Positions 24,590-32,293 are shown, numbered from the stretch's first letter. The stretch is 55,740 nt of DNA from Microcaldota archaeon (GCA_023270055.1 JAGDYB010000012.1:1-55740); one strand, 5' to 3'. The notes: generated by a model from the sequence alone, not told the origin. Translations and numbers: made by a program.

Positions 24590-25333
24590 TTAAACATCAT
24601 TTATATCTTCCCCATGCGGCAGTTCAAGCACGCTTATGCCAGAAGAGGTTATCTCGTATGGTATTGTGCTGAAGCTGTGTGCAGTGCCTCTCATTTTTAT
24701 TATTTCTAGTGTCTGTATCCTATTGCTTCCTTCTCCAGACAAGTAGAGTGCTATTATACCATCGTACATGAAAAATTCTGGTTGAAAAGTCAGTTTCTCC
24801 TTTTCCGCTGTTTCAAGCTCAACTGTTATAAGTGTGGTCGCATTAAGACGCTTGAGCACGCGGACGAGGTTCATTGTTGTGTCTCTGTATTCAAACTGGT
24901 CTCTTATTAGCAATCTGACTACGCTTATAGAATCTATAACGATACGTGTTGCGTGATATTGCGATGCTACCGACTCCAAATTTGAGATCCACTCGCCAAA
25001 AGAGTATGTGCCTTTATCTGGATCCCTTGTCACATATGCAGTGCCTTCCTCAGAGCCGTATACCACAAGCTTCTTGCTTGCTATTAGATCGTCTATGTCT
25101 GTGAAATCAGTAAATGCGGCCTTAGCGTTTTCGATTACCATATTTGATGTTTCCTCAAGCGAGAACAGAATGCCGTTATTGCCTTCCTTGGCATTATGGT
25201 AGAGATATTCAAAACCCAGCAGAGTTTTCCCAGTACCAGGGCCTCCTGCGATGGCGACCTGATTTCCTTCTGGTATACCGCCATCAATCATCTTGTCTAG
25301 ATTTTTTATGCCGAGCTTTACACGAGAACGCAT
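24590..25333 (-). CDS. KaiC-like RecA-superfamily ATPase, copy 2
   Basis: 247 residues from the ATG at 25333, which has GAGGG six bases upstream; the TTG two codons earlier does not. Features: LGIKNLDKMIDGGIPEGNQ, Walker A GGPGTGKT, FSLEET with the catalytic-type Glu pair, Walker B RIVIDSISVVRLL, and the C-terminal KMRGTAHSFSTIPYEITSSGISVLE. An extra insertion (GSEEGTAYVTRDPDKGTYSFG) distinguishes it from copy 1. It is first in the unit and probably forms rings or mixed complexes with copy 1 (inference). Confidence 0.92.
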   Translation of the reverse strand: MRSRVKLGIKNLDKMIDGGIPEGNQVAIAGGPGTGKTLLGFEYLYHNAKEGNNGILFSLEETSNMVIENAKAAFTDFTDIDDLIASKKLVVYGSEEGTAYVTRDPDKGTYSFGEWISNLESVASQYHATRIVIDSISVVRLLIRDQFEYRDTTMNLVRVLKRLNATTLITVELETAEKEKLTFQPEFFMYDGIIALYLSGEGSNRIQTLEIIKMRGTAHSFSTIPYEITSSGISVLELPHGEDINDV

Positions 25334-25528
25334 TTCCAACCCTCATTTAGTATTTTACTTGCAAATTTATAAAGATTAACTTAATTCCTATTTTTATACA
25401 GGTATATATTTTTTTTGTAAAATGATATTTGCCACTGACTTTTAGCGTGTTGCTTATAGGTGAAGATATACATGCGCGACGTTATGTGGGTTTATAAATT
25501 TATACAGCCAAACCTTTGTATGGGTTAA

Positions 25529-26104
25529 ATGCACCATAGAAAGATTAAGGGAAAGGACAAGTATGTATTCAAACGCTATAACTCGATTTATAGGCAGGCA
25601 TTCAAGAAAGAAAGGGTTAGGCTTTACGATGGGCTTGGGCACGAAAATGTAGCTATAGAGCATGTAGGTAGCACTGCAGTTCCCGGGCTTGGCGGGAAAA
25701 ACATACTAGATATTATTGTAGGTCTAAAGAAAGGCAAAAGGCTAGCGATAAAAAAGAAAATTCAGAAATTAGGCTACGATTTCGTGGGCACAGCTGGTTC
25801 AAGAAGGAGATTGTTTTTTGTAAGAGATAGCAGGTATAGGCATAAGAGCATAAGGATACATCTACATCTTGTAAAATTTGGTGGCGAAGAATGGCGGCAA
25901 AAAATTGCATTTAGGGACTATCTAATTGAGCATAGAGATGCTGTTTTGGAATATGAAAGTGTGAAGAAGATTGCAGTAAAAGAAGCAAAGGGCAATAAAG
26001 AGAGATATCTGAAGGCAAAAGAGAAATTTATAAATAGCATTACCAAGAAAGCCCTTAAAAATTATAATACTGTTTCGCAACGTTTTTTGCATAAGGCGCA
26101 ATAA
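25529..26104 (+). CDS. GrpB/UPF0157 family nucleotidyltransferase-fold protein
   Basis: 191 residues. VAIEHVGSTAVPGLGGKNILDIIVGL is the GrpB-family core, with the G-S of the nucleotidyltransferase fold followed by the DI metal-binding strand. Then come GYDFVGTAGSRRRLFFVR and HLHLVKFGGEEWRQKIAFRDYL, typical of the family's second half. The C-terminus is very basic (KEAKGNKERYLKAKEKF). Reaction and substrate of this family are not known; some members occur near coenzyme A or antibiotic genes. A TATA box (TTTATAAATTTATA, about 25491-25504) precedes the start. Confidence 0.87.
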   Translation: MHHRKIKGKDKYVFKRYNSIYRQAFKKERVRLYDGLGHENVAIEHVGSTAVPGLGGKNILDIIVGLKKGKRLAIKKKIQKLGYDFVGTAGSRRRLFFVRDSRYRHKSIRIHLHLVKFGGEEWRQKIAFRDYLIEHRDAVLEYESVKKIAVKEAKGNKERYLKAKEKFINSITKKALKNYNTVSQRFLHKAQ

Positions 26105-26136
26105 GGTTTTTATATCAGAAAATACGCCAATTAATA

Positions 26137-26583
26137 GTGGAGAAAATACTGATCGACCCACTGCAAAGGTTTGTTGTAGATAGATTTAGCGAAGCTACTG
26201 TGCGAGTTGTTGGTTTCAAGTATGATAATGAAAAGGACTACGTATTGCTCGTAACAGATCAAAAATATGCATCTGGGAAGAATATAGGCATATTCATAAA
26301 CAAGCCAAACATGGATGGCGACCGTGTGTTAAGGGACTTGATTAGTGTGTTGAAGAACGGAGAAAGCGCCGTAATAAGAATTTGGCTCACCAAAAGAGCC
26401 AACAATAACCATATTACATGGAGAGATTACCCCTACACATTCAGCGTATCTTCAGAGGAATCAGGGCTTAGGATTCTAGACATAATTCCAGAGTATAAGC
26501 CTTATCCTGTTCCAAAAAATTATAGTGGTGATAGCGGGATTACGCAAACCAAGATAGACGATTTTTCGCAGAGAAAAAGGTAG
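26137..26583 (+). CDS. Hypothetical protein
   Basis: 148 residues from a GTG. No family is recognised. The sequence is a mixed alpha/beta, soluble protein (VVDRFSEATVRVVGFKYDNEKDYVLLVTD, NGESAVIRIWLTKR) with a polar tail (GDSGITQTKIDDFSQRKR). It lies 32 bp after the GrpB-like gene and before a hairpin at 26610-26628, so it may end that transcript. Codon use looks like its neighbours. Confidence 0.75.
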   Translation: MEKILIDPLQRFVVDRFSEATVRVVGFKYDNEKDYVLLVTDQKYASGKNIGIFINKPNMDGDRVLRDLISVLKNGESAVIRIWLTKRANNNHITWRDYPYTFSVSSEESGLRILDIIPEYKPYPVPKNYSGDSGITQTKIDDFSQRKR

Positions 26584-26609
26584 TTAACGGCCAATCAATT
26601 TCTTGATAA

Positions 26610-26628
26610 AACTTCTTTTTAAGAAGTT
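26610..26628. terminator. Perfect 8-bp hairpin between convergent gene and tRNA-Ala
   Basis: AACTTCTT-TTT-AAGAAGTT forms an eight-pair hairpin with a three-base loop, with T-rich flanks on both strands. It lies just after the 3' end of tRNA-Ala (minus) and 27 bp after the hypothetical gene (plus), so it could end both transcripts. Archaeal termination mostly relies on T-runs, so the role is inferred. Confidence 0.45.
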
Positions 26629-26631
26629 TAT

Positions 26632-26703
26632 TGGACTCTGCGGGAGTCGCACCCGCGACCTTTCCGTTGCGAACGGAACGCTCTACTACTGAGCTAAGAG
26701 CCC
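26632..26703 (-). tRNA. tRNA-Ala(CGC)
   Basis: 72 nt without intron. The acceptor GGGCTCT pairs with AGAGTCC, including the G3-T70 wobble that marks Ala, and A73 follows. The D arm is GCTC-AGTAGTA-GAGC, the anticodon stem TTCCG/CGGAA with loop TTCGCAA (anticodon CGC), the variable loop AGGTC, and the T stem GCGGG/CCCGC. The T-loop is TGCGACT, so position 55 is G, and position 18 in the D-loop is A; the usual pair is G18 with U55. CCA is not encoded. Confidence 0.95.
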
Positions 26704-26740
26704 TTTGCCAATTCTTATTATTTGATTTGTTGAATAGATT

Positions 26741-26755
26741 TTATATATTTATATA
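26741..26755 (+). promoter_or_regulatory. TATA box of the CCA-adding enzyme gene
   Basis: TTATATATTTATATA ends about 15 bases before the ATG at 26770. Transcription would begin almost at the start codon, giving a leaderless message. Confidence 0.5.
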
Positions 26756-26769
26756 TTTCAGTCTTATTG

Positions 26770-28146
26770 ATGGACGCTAAAAAGAGGGAGAAGGCGCTAA
26801 GGATATTTGCGAAGGTGCTCAATGATATAAAGCCCAGCAAACTCGAGACAGAGGCTACCACCGCAAGCGTCAACAAAATCACAAGCGAGCTGCTCAAGAT
26901 TGTGCCCAAAGATGTGGAGATAAAGGTGGTTGGCTCGATAGCAAGGGGCACCGAGCTGAAGGGCAACTCTGACATAGACATCTTTCTTCTGTTTGGCAAG
27001 AAGGTAGGAAAAGATAAAGTAACTGAATATGGCATCAGGTATGGCAAGGAACTTGCAAAGCGCATGGGAGGGAGGTATGAGATAAGATATGCAGAGCATC
27101 CATATCTAAGGCTTTATATCCCAAACATAGGCGCTGACATAGACATAGTTCCGGCCTACAAAATAATAAACATAACAGAGATGGGCACCACAGTAGATAG
27201 GACACCTTTGCACAATGACTTCATAAATATGCACCTTAACGATAAGCAGAGAGATGATGTCAGACTGCTTAAAGCTTTGCTGAACAGCCATGGAATATAC
27301 GGCGCCGAAGTAAAGACAAGGGGCTTTTCCGGATACCTGTGCGAACTTTTAGTCTACCATTACAGATCTCTGCTGAACCTGCTTGAAGAGGCGACGCAAA
27401 TAAAGCTCCCTTACTACCTGAACCCACTAAATCCAGAAGAAAAAGGTAGCAAGGAGATTTTTGAAAAATTCAACTCTGATTTTGTTGTCATAGACCCTGT
27501 TGACCCAAACAGAAATGTCGCAGCCGTTGTTTCGCATGAATCTTTGTCCAAATTTATAGTTGTCGCAAAAATGTTCATTGAAAACCCGAGCGAAAAGATG
27601 TTCTATGGATACAAGGTATCCTCTGCAGACTCCTACAGTATGTTGCGCCAGTACATGAAGGCAAACGGCCTGTCTGCAAGCCTTCTGGTTGTGCCGATAC
27701 CGGACAAAAGTGAAGATATAACATGGCCGCAGCTCAAAAAATTGTCAGGCGCTATAGTGGATTATGTCGCAAGAAACGGCTTTCAAGTATACATAGAACT
27801 TGTAACAGTAAAGGATAAGGAAGGGCTCGTTCTCTATATGTATCCTAGCGCAAGCGCAAAAACTAGAATGCTAAAAGGGCCTAGTGTTCCGGGCAATTCT
27901 GGTGCAGCTCTTTCTTTCATAAACGCACACCTGGGCTCTAGCATTATCTTCAGCAACAGCACTTTGTATGTCATGGAGAAGGTTAGATATGAAAGCATGA
28001 ATGAAGCAATAGCAGACTTTATAAAAAGGGAGGCACATAAGAAGCACAAGGATATAAAGCTGGGTAAAGCCAAGCTTGCAAGCACAATACCAGAAAGATA
28101 CGCGGAACATCTCTACTGGGAGCTCCTCGCGAAGACGAGCATATAG
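26770..28146 (+). CDS. cca: Archaeal CCA-adding tRNA nucleotidyltransferase
   Basis: 458 residues from the ATG at 26770; a TTG one codon earlier is possible. The class I nucleotidyltransferase motif is GSIARGTELKGNSDIDIFLLF with the two catalytic Asp, and the third acid lies in GADIDIVPAY. Downstream come TRGFSGYLCELLVYHYRSL and FIVVAKMFIENPS, typical of the archaeal enzyme. It adds CCA to tRNA 3' ends using CTP and ATP. None of the four tRNA genes here encodes CCA, so it is needed for all of them. It also repairs damaged ends. Confidence 0.96.
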   Translation: MDAKKREKALRIFAKVLNDIKPSKLETEATTASVNKITSELLKIVPKDVEIKVVGSIARGTELKGNSDIDIFLLFGKKVGKDKVTEYGIRYGKELAKRMGGRYEIRYAEHPYLRLYIPNIGADIDIVPAYKIINITEMGTTVDRTPLHNDFINMHLNDKQRDDVRLLKALLNSHGIYGAEVKTRGFSGYLCELLVYHYRSLLNLLEEATQIKLPYYLNPLNPEEKGSKEIFEKFNSDFVVIDPVDPNRNVAAVVSHESLSKFIVVAKMFIENPSEKMFYGYKVSSADSYSMLRQYMKANGLSASLLVVPIPDKSEDITWPQLKKLSGAIVDYVARNGFQVYIELVTVKDKEGLVLYMYPSASAKTRMLKGPSVPGNSGAALSFINAHLGSSIIFSNSTLYVMEKVRYESMNEAIADFIKREAHKKHKDIKLGKAKLASTIPERYAEHLYWELLAKTSI

Positions 28147-28161
28147 AGACACTGTTGGGGC

Positions 28162-28731
28162 TTACATGGCCAGTTTTCTGTCTGTTTTTATTATTTCTGG
28201 CAGCTCGTAAATTAGCTGTATTTGCTTTTTTACGCCCTGTGGCCTGTTTTCTATTATGCGCAACGCCTGTTTCAAAGCGTCGGCTTTGTTTGTTGGGAGT
28301 ATCTCATATACATCCTGATAGTTGTTTGCCGCGCTTGCTCCACAGTAATCAAGCGCTTCAGCCGTGATGTTTTCCCTTATCTTCTCAACATTATATTTGC
28401 GCGCCTTTAGCCTTTCTAGTAGCACCTTGAGATGTGCCCTTAGCACTATTACGTATGCTCCTCTTATTCTTATGTCTGAAATCAGATGACCTTCTATGAT
28501 TACCGTGTGCCCTGTTTTTACGAATTTCTTGACGAGCACGTTTAGCTCCCTCTGCAGCGCACCTAGCTTGACAATCAGCGTGCCGTATTTGTCCCTCCCG
28601 CTGTAAAGCTTTTTCTCTTTCACTAGCTTGTTCACATCTACGAGCACTGAGCCCTTTATTCTTTTGTTGAGCGCCAACGCAAGTGTGCTTTTTCCGCTGC
28701 CCGGGGTGCCTGTTATTGCTATTACCTGCAT
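28162..28731 (-). CDS. AK6/Fap7-type adenylate kinase-like NTPase
   Basis: 189 residues. P-loop ITGTPGSGKSTL at 6-17, the IIEGHLISDI segment in the middle (the EGHL motif of AK6), RLKARKYNVEKIRENITAEALDY (the R-x-x-x-R lid and ENI-AE helix), and LVDVNKLVKEKKL are family marks. Archaeal and eukaryotic members convert AMP and ATP to ADP and assist small-subunit rRNA maturation by binding uS11. The C-terminus after EILPTN is a helical extension. It converges with cca (15 bp apart). Confidence 0.9.
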   Translation of the reverse strand: MQVIAITGTPGSGKSTLALALNKRIKGSVLVDVNKLVKEKKLYSGRDKYGTLIVKLGALQRELNVLVKKFVKTGHTVIIEGHLISDIRIRGAYVIVLRAHLKVLLERLKARKYNVEKIRENITAEALDYCGASAANNYQDVYEILPTNKADALKQALRIIENRPQGVKKQIQLIYELPEIIKTDRKLAM

Positions 28732-28740
28732 TTTATCATT

Positions 28741-29337
28741 TCATGCAACTGGTATTGAATCAAGCAGTGCGAGAATCTCGTCTCTGCTGTTTTCCACACT
28801 AAGAACCACGCTTGACGGCTGATTTATTGTAAGCACGTAGTTTTTTTGGCCAGAAAAAAGCCAGGATCCGATCTTGTATTCGTGGTAGTCTGTTGACAGG
28901 TCAGCTATGAAGTTACTCTTCTCCAGTATTTTGTCAAAAAGCTCGCCGATCGAATCGTTGTATGCACTTATTATTATGGTTTCGTCGTTGGTTTCATCCC
29001 TTTCTATTAGCAGGGGATTCACATATGGGATCTTCAGCGCGGCGCTTTTCTCTTTTAGCAAACCGCTTATCTTGTTGTATTCTTCGGTTGTCTTTTCAAG
29101 CTGCGCCTCGAAATCTTTCCTTTCGCTGTCCAAAGAAGTTAGAAGCCCCTCAAAAAAAGATGAAACATCCTTCTTGAAACCTTCAATTATATCTTTCTTG
29201 TTCTCCTCTTCGCCGATGACAGCTGGATTCGTCAGCAGCCTTCTCAGGGAAACTCCGTATTTGCTGCCTAGCTGTTGATCTATTCTGTCTATGAACATGT
29301 CGGTTGAATCACTCCATTTTTTTTCATCGTCAGCCAT
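28741..29337 (-). CDS. Coiled-coil hypothetical protein
   Basis: 198 residues from the ATG at 29337, with GGTGAT just upstream; an in-frame TTG would add eight. Residues about 55-110 (IIEGFKKDVSSFFEGLL through ISGLLKEKSAAL) form a likely coiled coil. The rest is a small alpha/beta domain (ETIIISAYNDSIGELFDKIL, YKIGSWLFSGQKNYVLTI). It is acidic and soluble. I do not recognise a family. It is followed after 9 bp by the AK6-like kinase gene, so the two are probably co-transcribed. Confidence 0.78.
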   Translation of the reverse strand: MADDEKKWSDSTDMFIDRIDQQLGSKYGVSLRRLLTNPAVIGEEENKKDIIEGFKKDVSSFFEGLLTSLDSERKDFEAQLEKTTEEYNKISGLLKEKSAALKIPYVNPLLIERDETNDETIIISAYNDSIGELFDKILEKSNFIADLSTDYHEYKIGSWLFSGQKNYVLTINQPSSVVLSVENSRDEILALLDSIPVA

Positions 29338-29405
29338 GTAATCACCAATATATGGTTGCAATATATATTTATTATTATAATATTTAGCTGTATCTTGTGG
29401 TTTGC

Positions 29406-29645
29406 ATGGAAGGCGTGGAAGGCAGGATAAAGAAGGATATAGATATATTTTACAAAAACGTTAAATTCGACACTGAATTGAGCGAAGAGGAAAAGAAGGT
29501 TGTCGAGCTTGCCGAAATGTACGCAAAGGATTCACAGGCGTGGCTTGAGAAAGGCGATCTCTACACCGCGTTCTCAAGCATATCATACGCCCATGGACTG
29601 CTTGATGCAATAAGGAAGATAAAGGGTGTTGACGAATACAAATAG
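29406..29645 (+). CDS. DUF357 family small helical protein
   Basis: 79 residues from the ATG at 29406; a GTG nine bases earlier is possible. KKVVELAEMYAKDSQAWLEKGDLYTAFSSISYAHGLLDAI is the DUF357 pattern, a helical hairpin with the GDxxTAxxSxxYAxGxLDA core found across archaea. Function is unknown. It lies just before trm1 and may overlap it if that gene uses an upstream TTG, so the two are likely one transcript. Confidence 0.9.
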   Translation: MEGVEGRIKKDIDIFYKNVKFDTELSEEEKKVVELAEMYAKDSQAWLEKGDLYTAFSSISYAHGLLDAIRKIKGVDEYK

Positions 29646-29655
29646 CGGTGCTCCG

Positions 29656-30756
29656 ATGGAAAGCAGGACTGAGGGTCTGGCAAACTTTCTGGTTTACGAT
29701 GATGTTTTTTTCAACACTAAGATGCGCTCGCTAAGAGACATATCGGTCATGTTTCTGCGCGCGCTTAACAGGAAGGGTACTGTGCTTGATACAACCTCGG
29801 CTACTGGGGTGAGAGGCATACGCTACTGTCTTGAGGCAAGCATTGATAAGGCCATTTTCCTTGACATAAACAAGAATGCATATGAAAATACCAAGCGTAA
29901 TGTCGAATTAAACAGAATCGACGGCACAGTTCTCAATGAAGATATACGCTCGTTCTCCTGCAAAAGCAATGAGCGATTCAGCGCCATAGACCTTGACCCA
30001 TTTGGCACCCCAGTGCCATATATGAAAGACCTGCTGAGCATTGGAAGAGATGGCACGCTTTATATGGTAACCGCAACCGACACTGCCGTACTCTGCGGCG
30101 CACATGCGAATGCATGCATGAGGGAATATGCGGCGCGGCCTTTGCACAACGAACTGTGCCATGAGGTTGGCATAAGGATACTTATAGCTTACGCGGTGAG
30201 GCTTGCGGCAGAGCTCAATTTCGGTGTGCACGTGTACCTTGCGCTGTCAAACTTGCACTACATGCGCATCTTCTTTGAGCTTAAGAGGGGAAGCACTAAT
30301 GCGCTCGATTCTGTAAGGCAAATAGGCTTCGGCTCATACTGTAACAAATGCCATAGGTATTATTACGCACCTGGCATTGCAAGCGCGCCTGCCCAGGTAT
30401 GTGAAAGCTGCGGCGGCAGAACCGAGCGTTTCGGACCGTTATGGCTTGGGAGCATATATGACAAAGGAGTTATAGCCGCAATGCTCTCGCACAGCAGCGG
30501 CGCTTCCGACGAGGCAATATCGCTACTATACAAAGTGTACAACGAATTGGATATACCGTTCTTTTATTCCATTCCTAAGCTTACCGCCATGCTAGGCGTA
30601 GGTTCTATATCGCAGAATGTGATGGTAAAGGAGCTTAGCAAAAAGGGCGCCGCAAGCCTGACGCATTTTGACCCAAGTGGCATAAAAACTGACGTGCCAT
30701 ACGATGATATAATTAGCGAACTTAAGACTCATGTGACGACGAAAGCAATGCGGTAA
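29656..30756 (+). CDS. trm1: tRNA (guanine-26-N2)-dimethyltransferase Trm1
   Basis: 366 residues from the ATG at 29656; a TTG at 29626 would overlap DUF357. The SAM site is VLDTTSATGVRGIRYCLEA, with FLDINKNAYENTKRNVELN next. The catalytic-type motif is AIDLDPFGTPVPYM (DPFG). A C-terminal zinc site is YCNKCHRYYY with QVCESCGGR. The enzyme makes m2G/m22G at tRNA position 26. Bases at 26 in the window are G in tRNA-Ile, tRNA-Ala and tRNA-Leu and A in tRNA-Cys, so the first three could be substrates. Confidence 0.95.
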   Translation: MESRTEGLANFLVYDDVFFNTKMRSLRDISVMFLRALNRKGTVLDTTSATGVRGIRYCLEASIDKAIFLDINKNAYENTKRNVELNRIDGTVLNEDIRSFSCKSNERFSAIDLDPFGTPVPYMKDLLSIGRDGTLYMVTATDTAVLCGAHANACMREYAARPLHNELCHEVGIRILIAYAVRLAAELNFGVHVYLALSNLHYMRIFFELKRGSTNALDSVRQIGFGSYCNKCHRYYYAPGIASAPAQVCESCGGRTERFGPLWLGSIYDKGVIAAMLSHSSGASDEAISLLYKVYNELDIPFFYSIPKLTAMLGVGSISQNVMVKELSKKGAASLTHFDPSGIKTDVPYDDIISELKTHVTTKAMR

Positions 30757-30771
30757 GTTATCGCTTTTGCA

Positions 30772-30785
30772 CTCGAATATTCGAG
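30772..30785. repeat. 14-bp perfect palindrome after trm1
   Basis: CTCGAATATTCGAG is followed by GGTAAAATTTTTAGG, 16 bp after the trm1 stop. It may be part of a terminator (T-run downstream) or a protein site. The gap up to 30873 is otherwise AT-rich. Confidence 0.35.
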
Positions 30786-30872
30786 GTAAAATTTTTAGGG
30801 CTTCTAAATATATTTTAGTTATTTTTCACTTGTACCACAATAAATAAATATAAGAAATGGTGTAAATGATAA

Positions 30873-31259
30873 TTGAAGGTGGGGAAGGTGAAATTAACAG
30901 GCGCAGACCTTGGAGGGTTAGCCTTTAATAAGGCGAAGGCTGAGTCGGACGGTAGGGAATACTACATTGACGAAGCCGAGGAGAAGGATCTGAAAAAACT
31001 AATCGAAAACAGCTGTATGGTGTGCGGCAGGCCGCTGAGCAGATCCGAAGTAAAAATAGTACCTCCGCTATATATGCAAGAGAAGGACAAATATGTAATG
31101 GAGGGCATAGTAAGCAGGAGAGTCATGTGCGTGGCCTGCTACAACAGCATAACGTCAAGCACGAGAGAAAAAGTCAAAACAAAATACAGGGTAATTAGAA
31201 GACATATCCTTGGCGGTATAGGAACAAAAGGCGCAGAGATAGCTGTAATCAAAGGCTAG
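30873..31259 (+). CDS. Small zinc-ribbon protein
   Basis: 128 residues if the TTG at 30873 is used. A GTG at 30888 directly after GGTGGGGAAG is an equally good start. Two CxxC pairs lie about 30 residues apart (SCMVCGRPLS and VMCVACYNS) and make a zinc-binding knuckle. The C-terminus is basic (KVKTKYRVIRRHILGG). No family is recognised; nucleic-acid binding is a guess from the basic zinc ribbon. The gene stands alone between trm1 and a noncoding stretch. Confidence 0.75.
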   Translation: MKVGKVKLTGADLGGLAFNKAKAESDGREYYIDEAEEKDLKKLIENSCMVCGRPLSRSEVKIVPPLYMQEKDKYVMEGIVSRRVMCVACYNSITSSTREKVKTKYRVIRRHILGGIGTKGAEIAVIKG

Positions 31260-31460
31260 TCTGAGCAGACTGCAAAAGGGGTGGCAGTAGAATGGTATGG
31301 ATTAGCTATGCTGCCTTTACTCGAATACTTCCCCGCCTTGTTAGCCGGCAAAAAGCCTAGACAGATTTAGATAGCTAACACGAAACAGCACTGCAGGTGC
31401 GAATATTTGAATAAGAAGCGGCTGGATGCCAATTTCACTGCGCTGTAGAAAAAGCAAGCT
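31260..31460. other. 201-bp noncoding stretch with possible RNA structure
   Basis: No credible gene. It is more GC-rich than other gaps here and folds in several places. GGGG(T)GGCAG pairs with CTGCC...CCCC across about 31278-31333, enclosing TAG/CTA. AGCCG (about 31352) can pair with CGGCT (about 31420), and GCAC-TGCAG-GTGC is a small hairpin. I find no C/D boxes and no tRNA. A structured RNA of unknown type is possible. Confidence 0.35.
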
Positions 31461-32174
31461 TTACCTTTTCTTACTCTGCGGCATATTGACAAGTATCATG
31501 TGCGTATTGTTGTCAAAGCCTATAGCTGATTTGAATGCGTCGGCAGCTATAGTTATCGTGCTGTCTGAATATGGATCATTTATGTAAAACGCGTCTTTGT
31601 CATAGCCTTTTATTACAACCCAATGTGGCGAGGACTCTAGATATGGATTTATTGTTTGGGCATTTATAAGCAGTATAGGTATATATTTTGAAGAAAGCGC
31701 CTTCTTTATTGCTTGCGTTGTCACCTGTGCATGCTCCTCTTCTATGTTCATCTGCTTTGCCTTTTCCTTTATCTCATTGAATGATGCGGCAAGCGTGTCA
31801 AGATTAACATTCTCGTAAACAGCGAGCTTTTTCTCGTAGCCCTCATCCTTGACGTTGCTCATTATAGCTACCTTTGCGCCTCTCTTCGCTAGTGCATATG
31901 CCAGCCCATATCTGGATCCATGCCATACGCTGCCGCTCACTGCCTCTTTCCATATGTCGAATTCATGCTCCTTCCTGAACTTCATGTTCGGATTTATATA
32001 CTTCAGCACCATTATGGCGCATGCTGCAGAGCTAGTAAATTCCTCGCTCTGAGGGTATGTTGGTATGGGCAACATAACGCTTTCTTTTATCTTCTTCGGC
32101 AACTTGGCTGCCTTGGCACCGCTTCTCCTCTTTGATACATTTTTCTTTCCTTCTTTTCTGGTTTTGCCTGACAA
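31461..32174 (-). CDS. Peptidase C39-like papain-fold protein lacking the catalytic Cys
   Basis: 237 residues from the TTG at 32174, which has GGTGAT right upstream. The more distant ATG lies inside the tRNA-Leu intron and is rejected. A basic 30-residue tail (KEGKKNVSKRRSGAKAAKL) precedes a papain-like domain. PIPTYPQSEEFTSSAACAIM matches the C39 start, but the usual TCGPA Cys is Ser. The His strand HWVVIKGYDKDAFYINDPY is kept. So it is probably a binding or inactive family member. No signal peptide is seen, and the location is likely cytoplasmic. Downstream lies the noncoding stretch. Confidence 0.8.
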   Translation of the reverse strand: MSGKTRKEGKKNVSKRRSGAKAAKLPKKIKESVMLPIPTYPQSEEFTSSAACAIMVLKYINPNMKFRKEHEFDIWKEAVSGSVWHGSRYGLAYALAKRGAKVAIMSNVKDEGYEKKLAVYENVNLDTLAASFNEIKEKAKQMNIEEEHAQVTTQAIKKALSSKYIPILLINAQTINPYLESSPHWVVIKGYDKDAFYINDPYSDSTITIAADAFKSAIGFDNNTHMILVNMPQSKKR

Positions 32175-32190
32175 ATAATCACCATGTTGA

Positions 32191-32293
32191 TGCAGGGGGA
32201 GAGATTTGCTCTTGTTCATTGCTTTGAACTCTCGTAGGCCTAAGCCAACAGATCTTGAGTCTGTCGCGTTTGACCAAGCTCCGCCACCCCTGC
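32191..32293 (-). tRNA. tRNA-Leu(CAA) with 18-nt T-loop intron
   Basis: The acceptor GCAGGGG pairs fully with CCCCTGC, and A73 follows. The D stem is GCG/CGC, the anticodon stem ACAGA/TCTGT with loop CTCAAGA (anticodon CAA). The long variable arm GGC-TTAG-GCC is of class II type. The T stem GAGAG/CTCTC encloses 25 nt instead of 7. Removing 32206-32223 restores TTCAAAT. CCA is not encoded. Two AT-rich TATA-like elements lie upstream at about 32300-32330. Confidence 0.92.
32206..32223 (-). other. tRNA intron in T-loop (58/59), bulge-helix-loop type
   Basis: On the RNA strand the intron reads AGCAATGAACAAGAGCAA. Outer helix GAGA/TCTC, three-base bulges AAA on both strands, and a four-pair central helix GTTC/GAGC (one T-G wobble) are present, but there is no clear inner helix, so the motif is BHL. 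Because of the AAA runs, neighbouring cut sites give the same mature loop. Confidence 0.75.

Noticed and set aside
25340-25528. Possible small RNA before the GrpB-like gene
   Set aside because: The gap holds TATA-like runs and a T-tract but no stable stem or paired C and D boxes.
32175-32219. ATG at 32219 as start of the C39-like gene
   Set aside because: It lies in the T-loop intron of tRNA-Leu. The TTG at 32174 has a GGTGAT ribosome site directly upstream.
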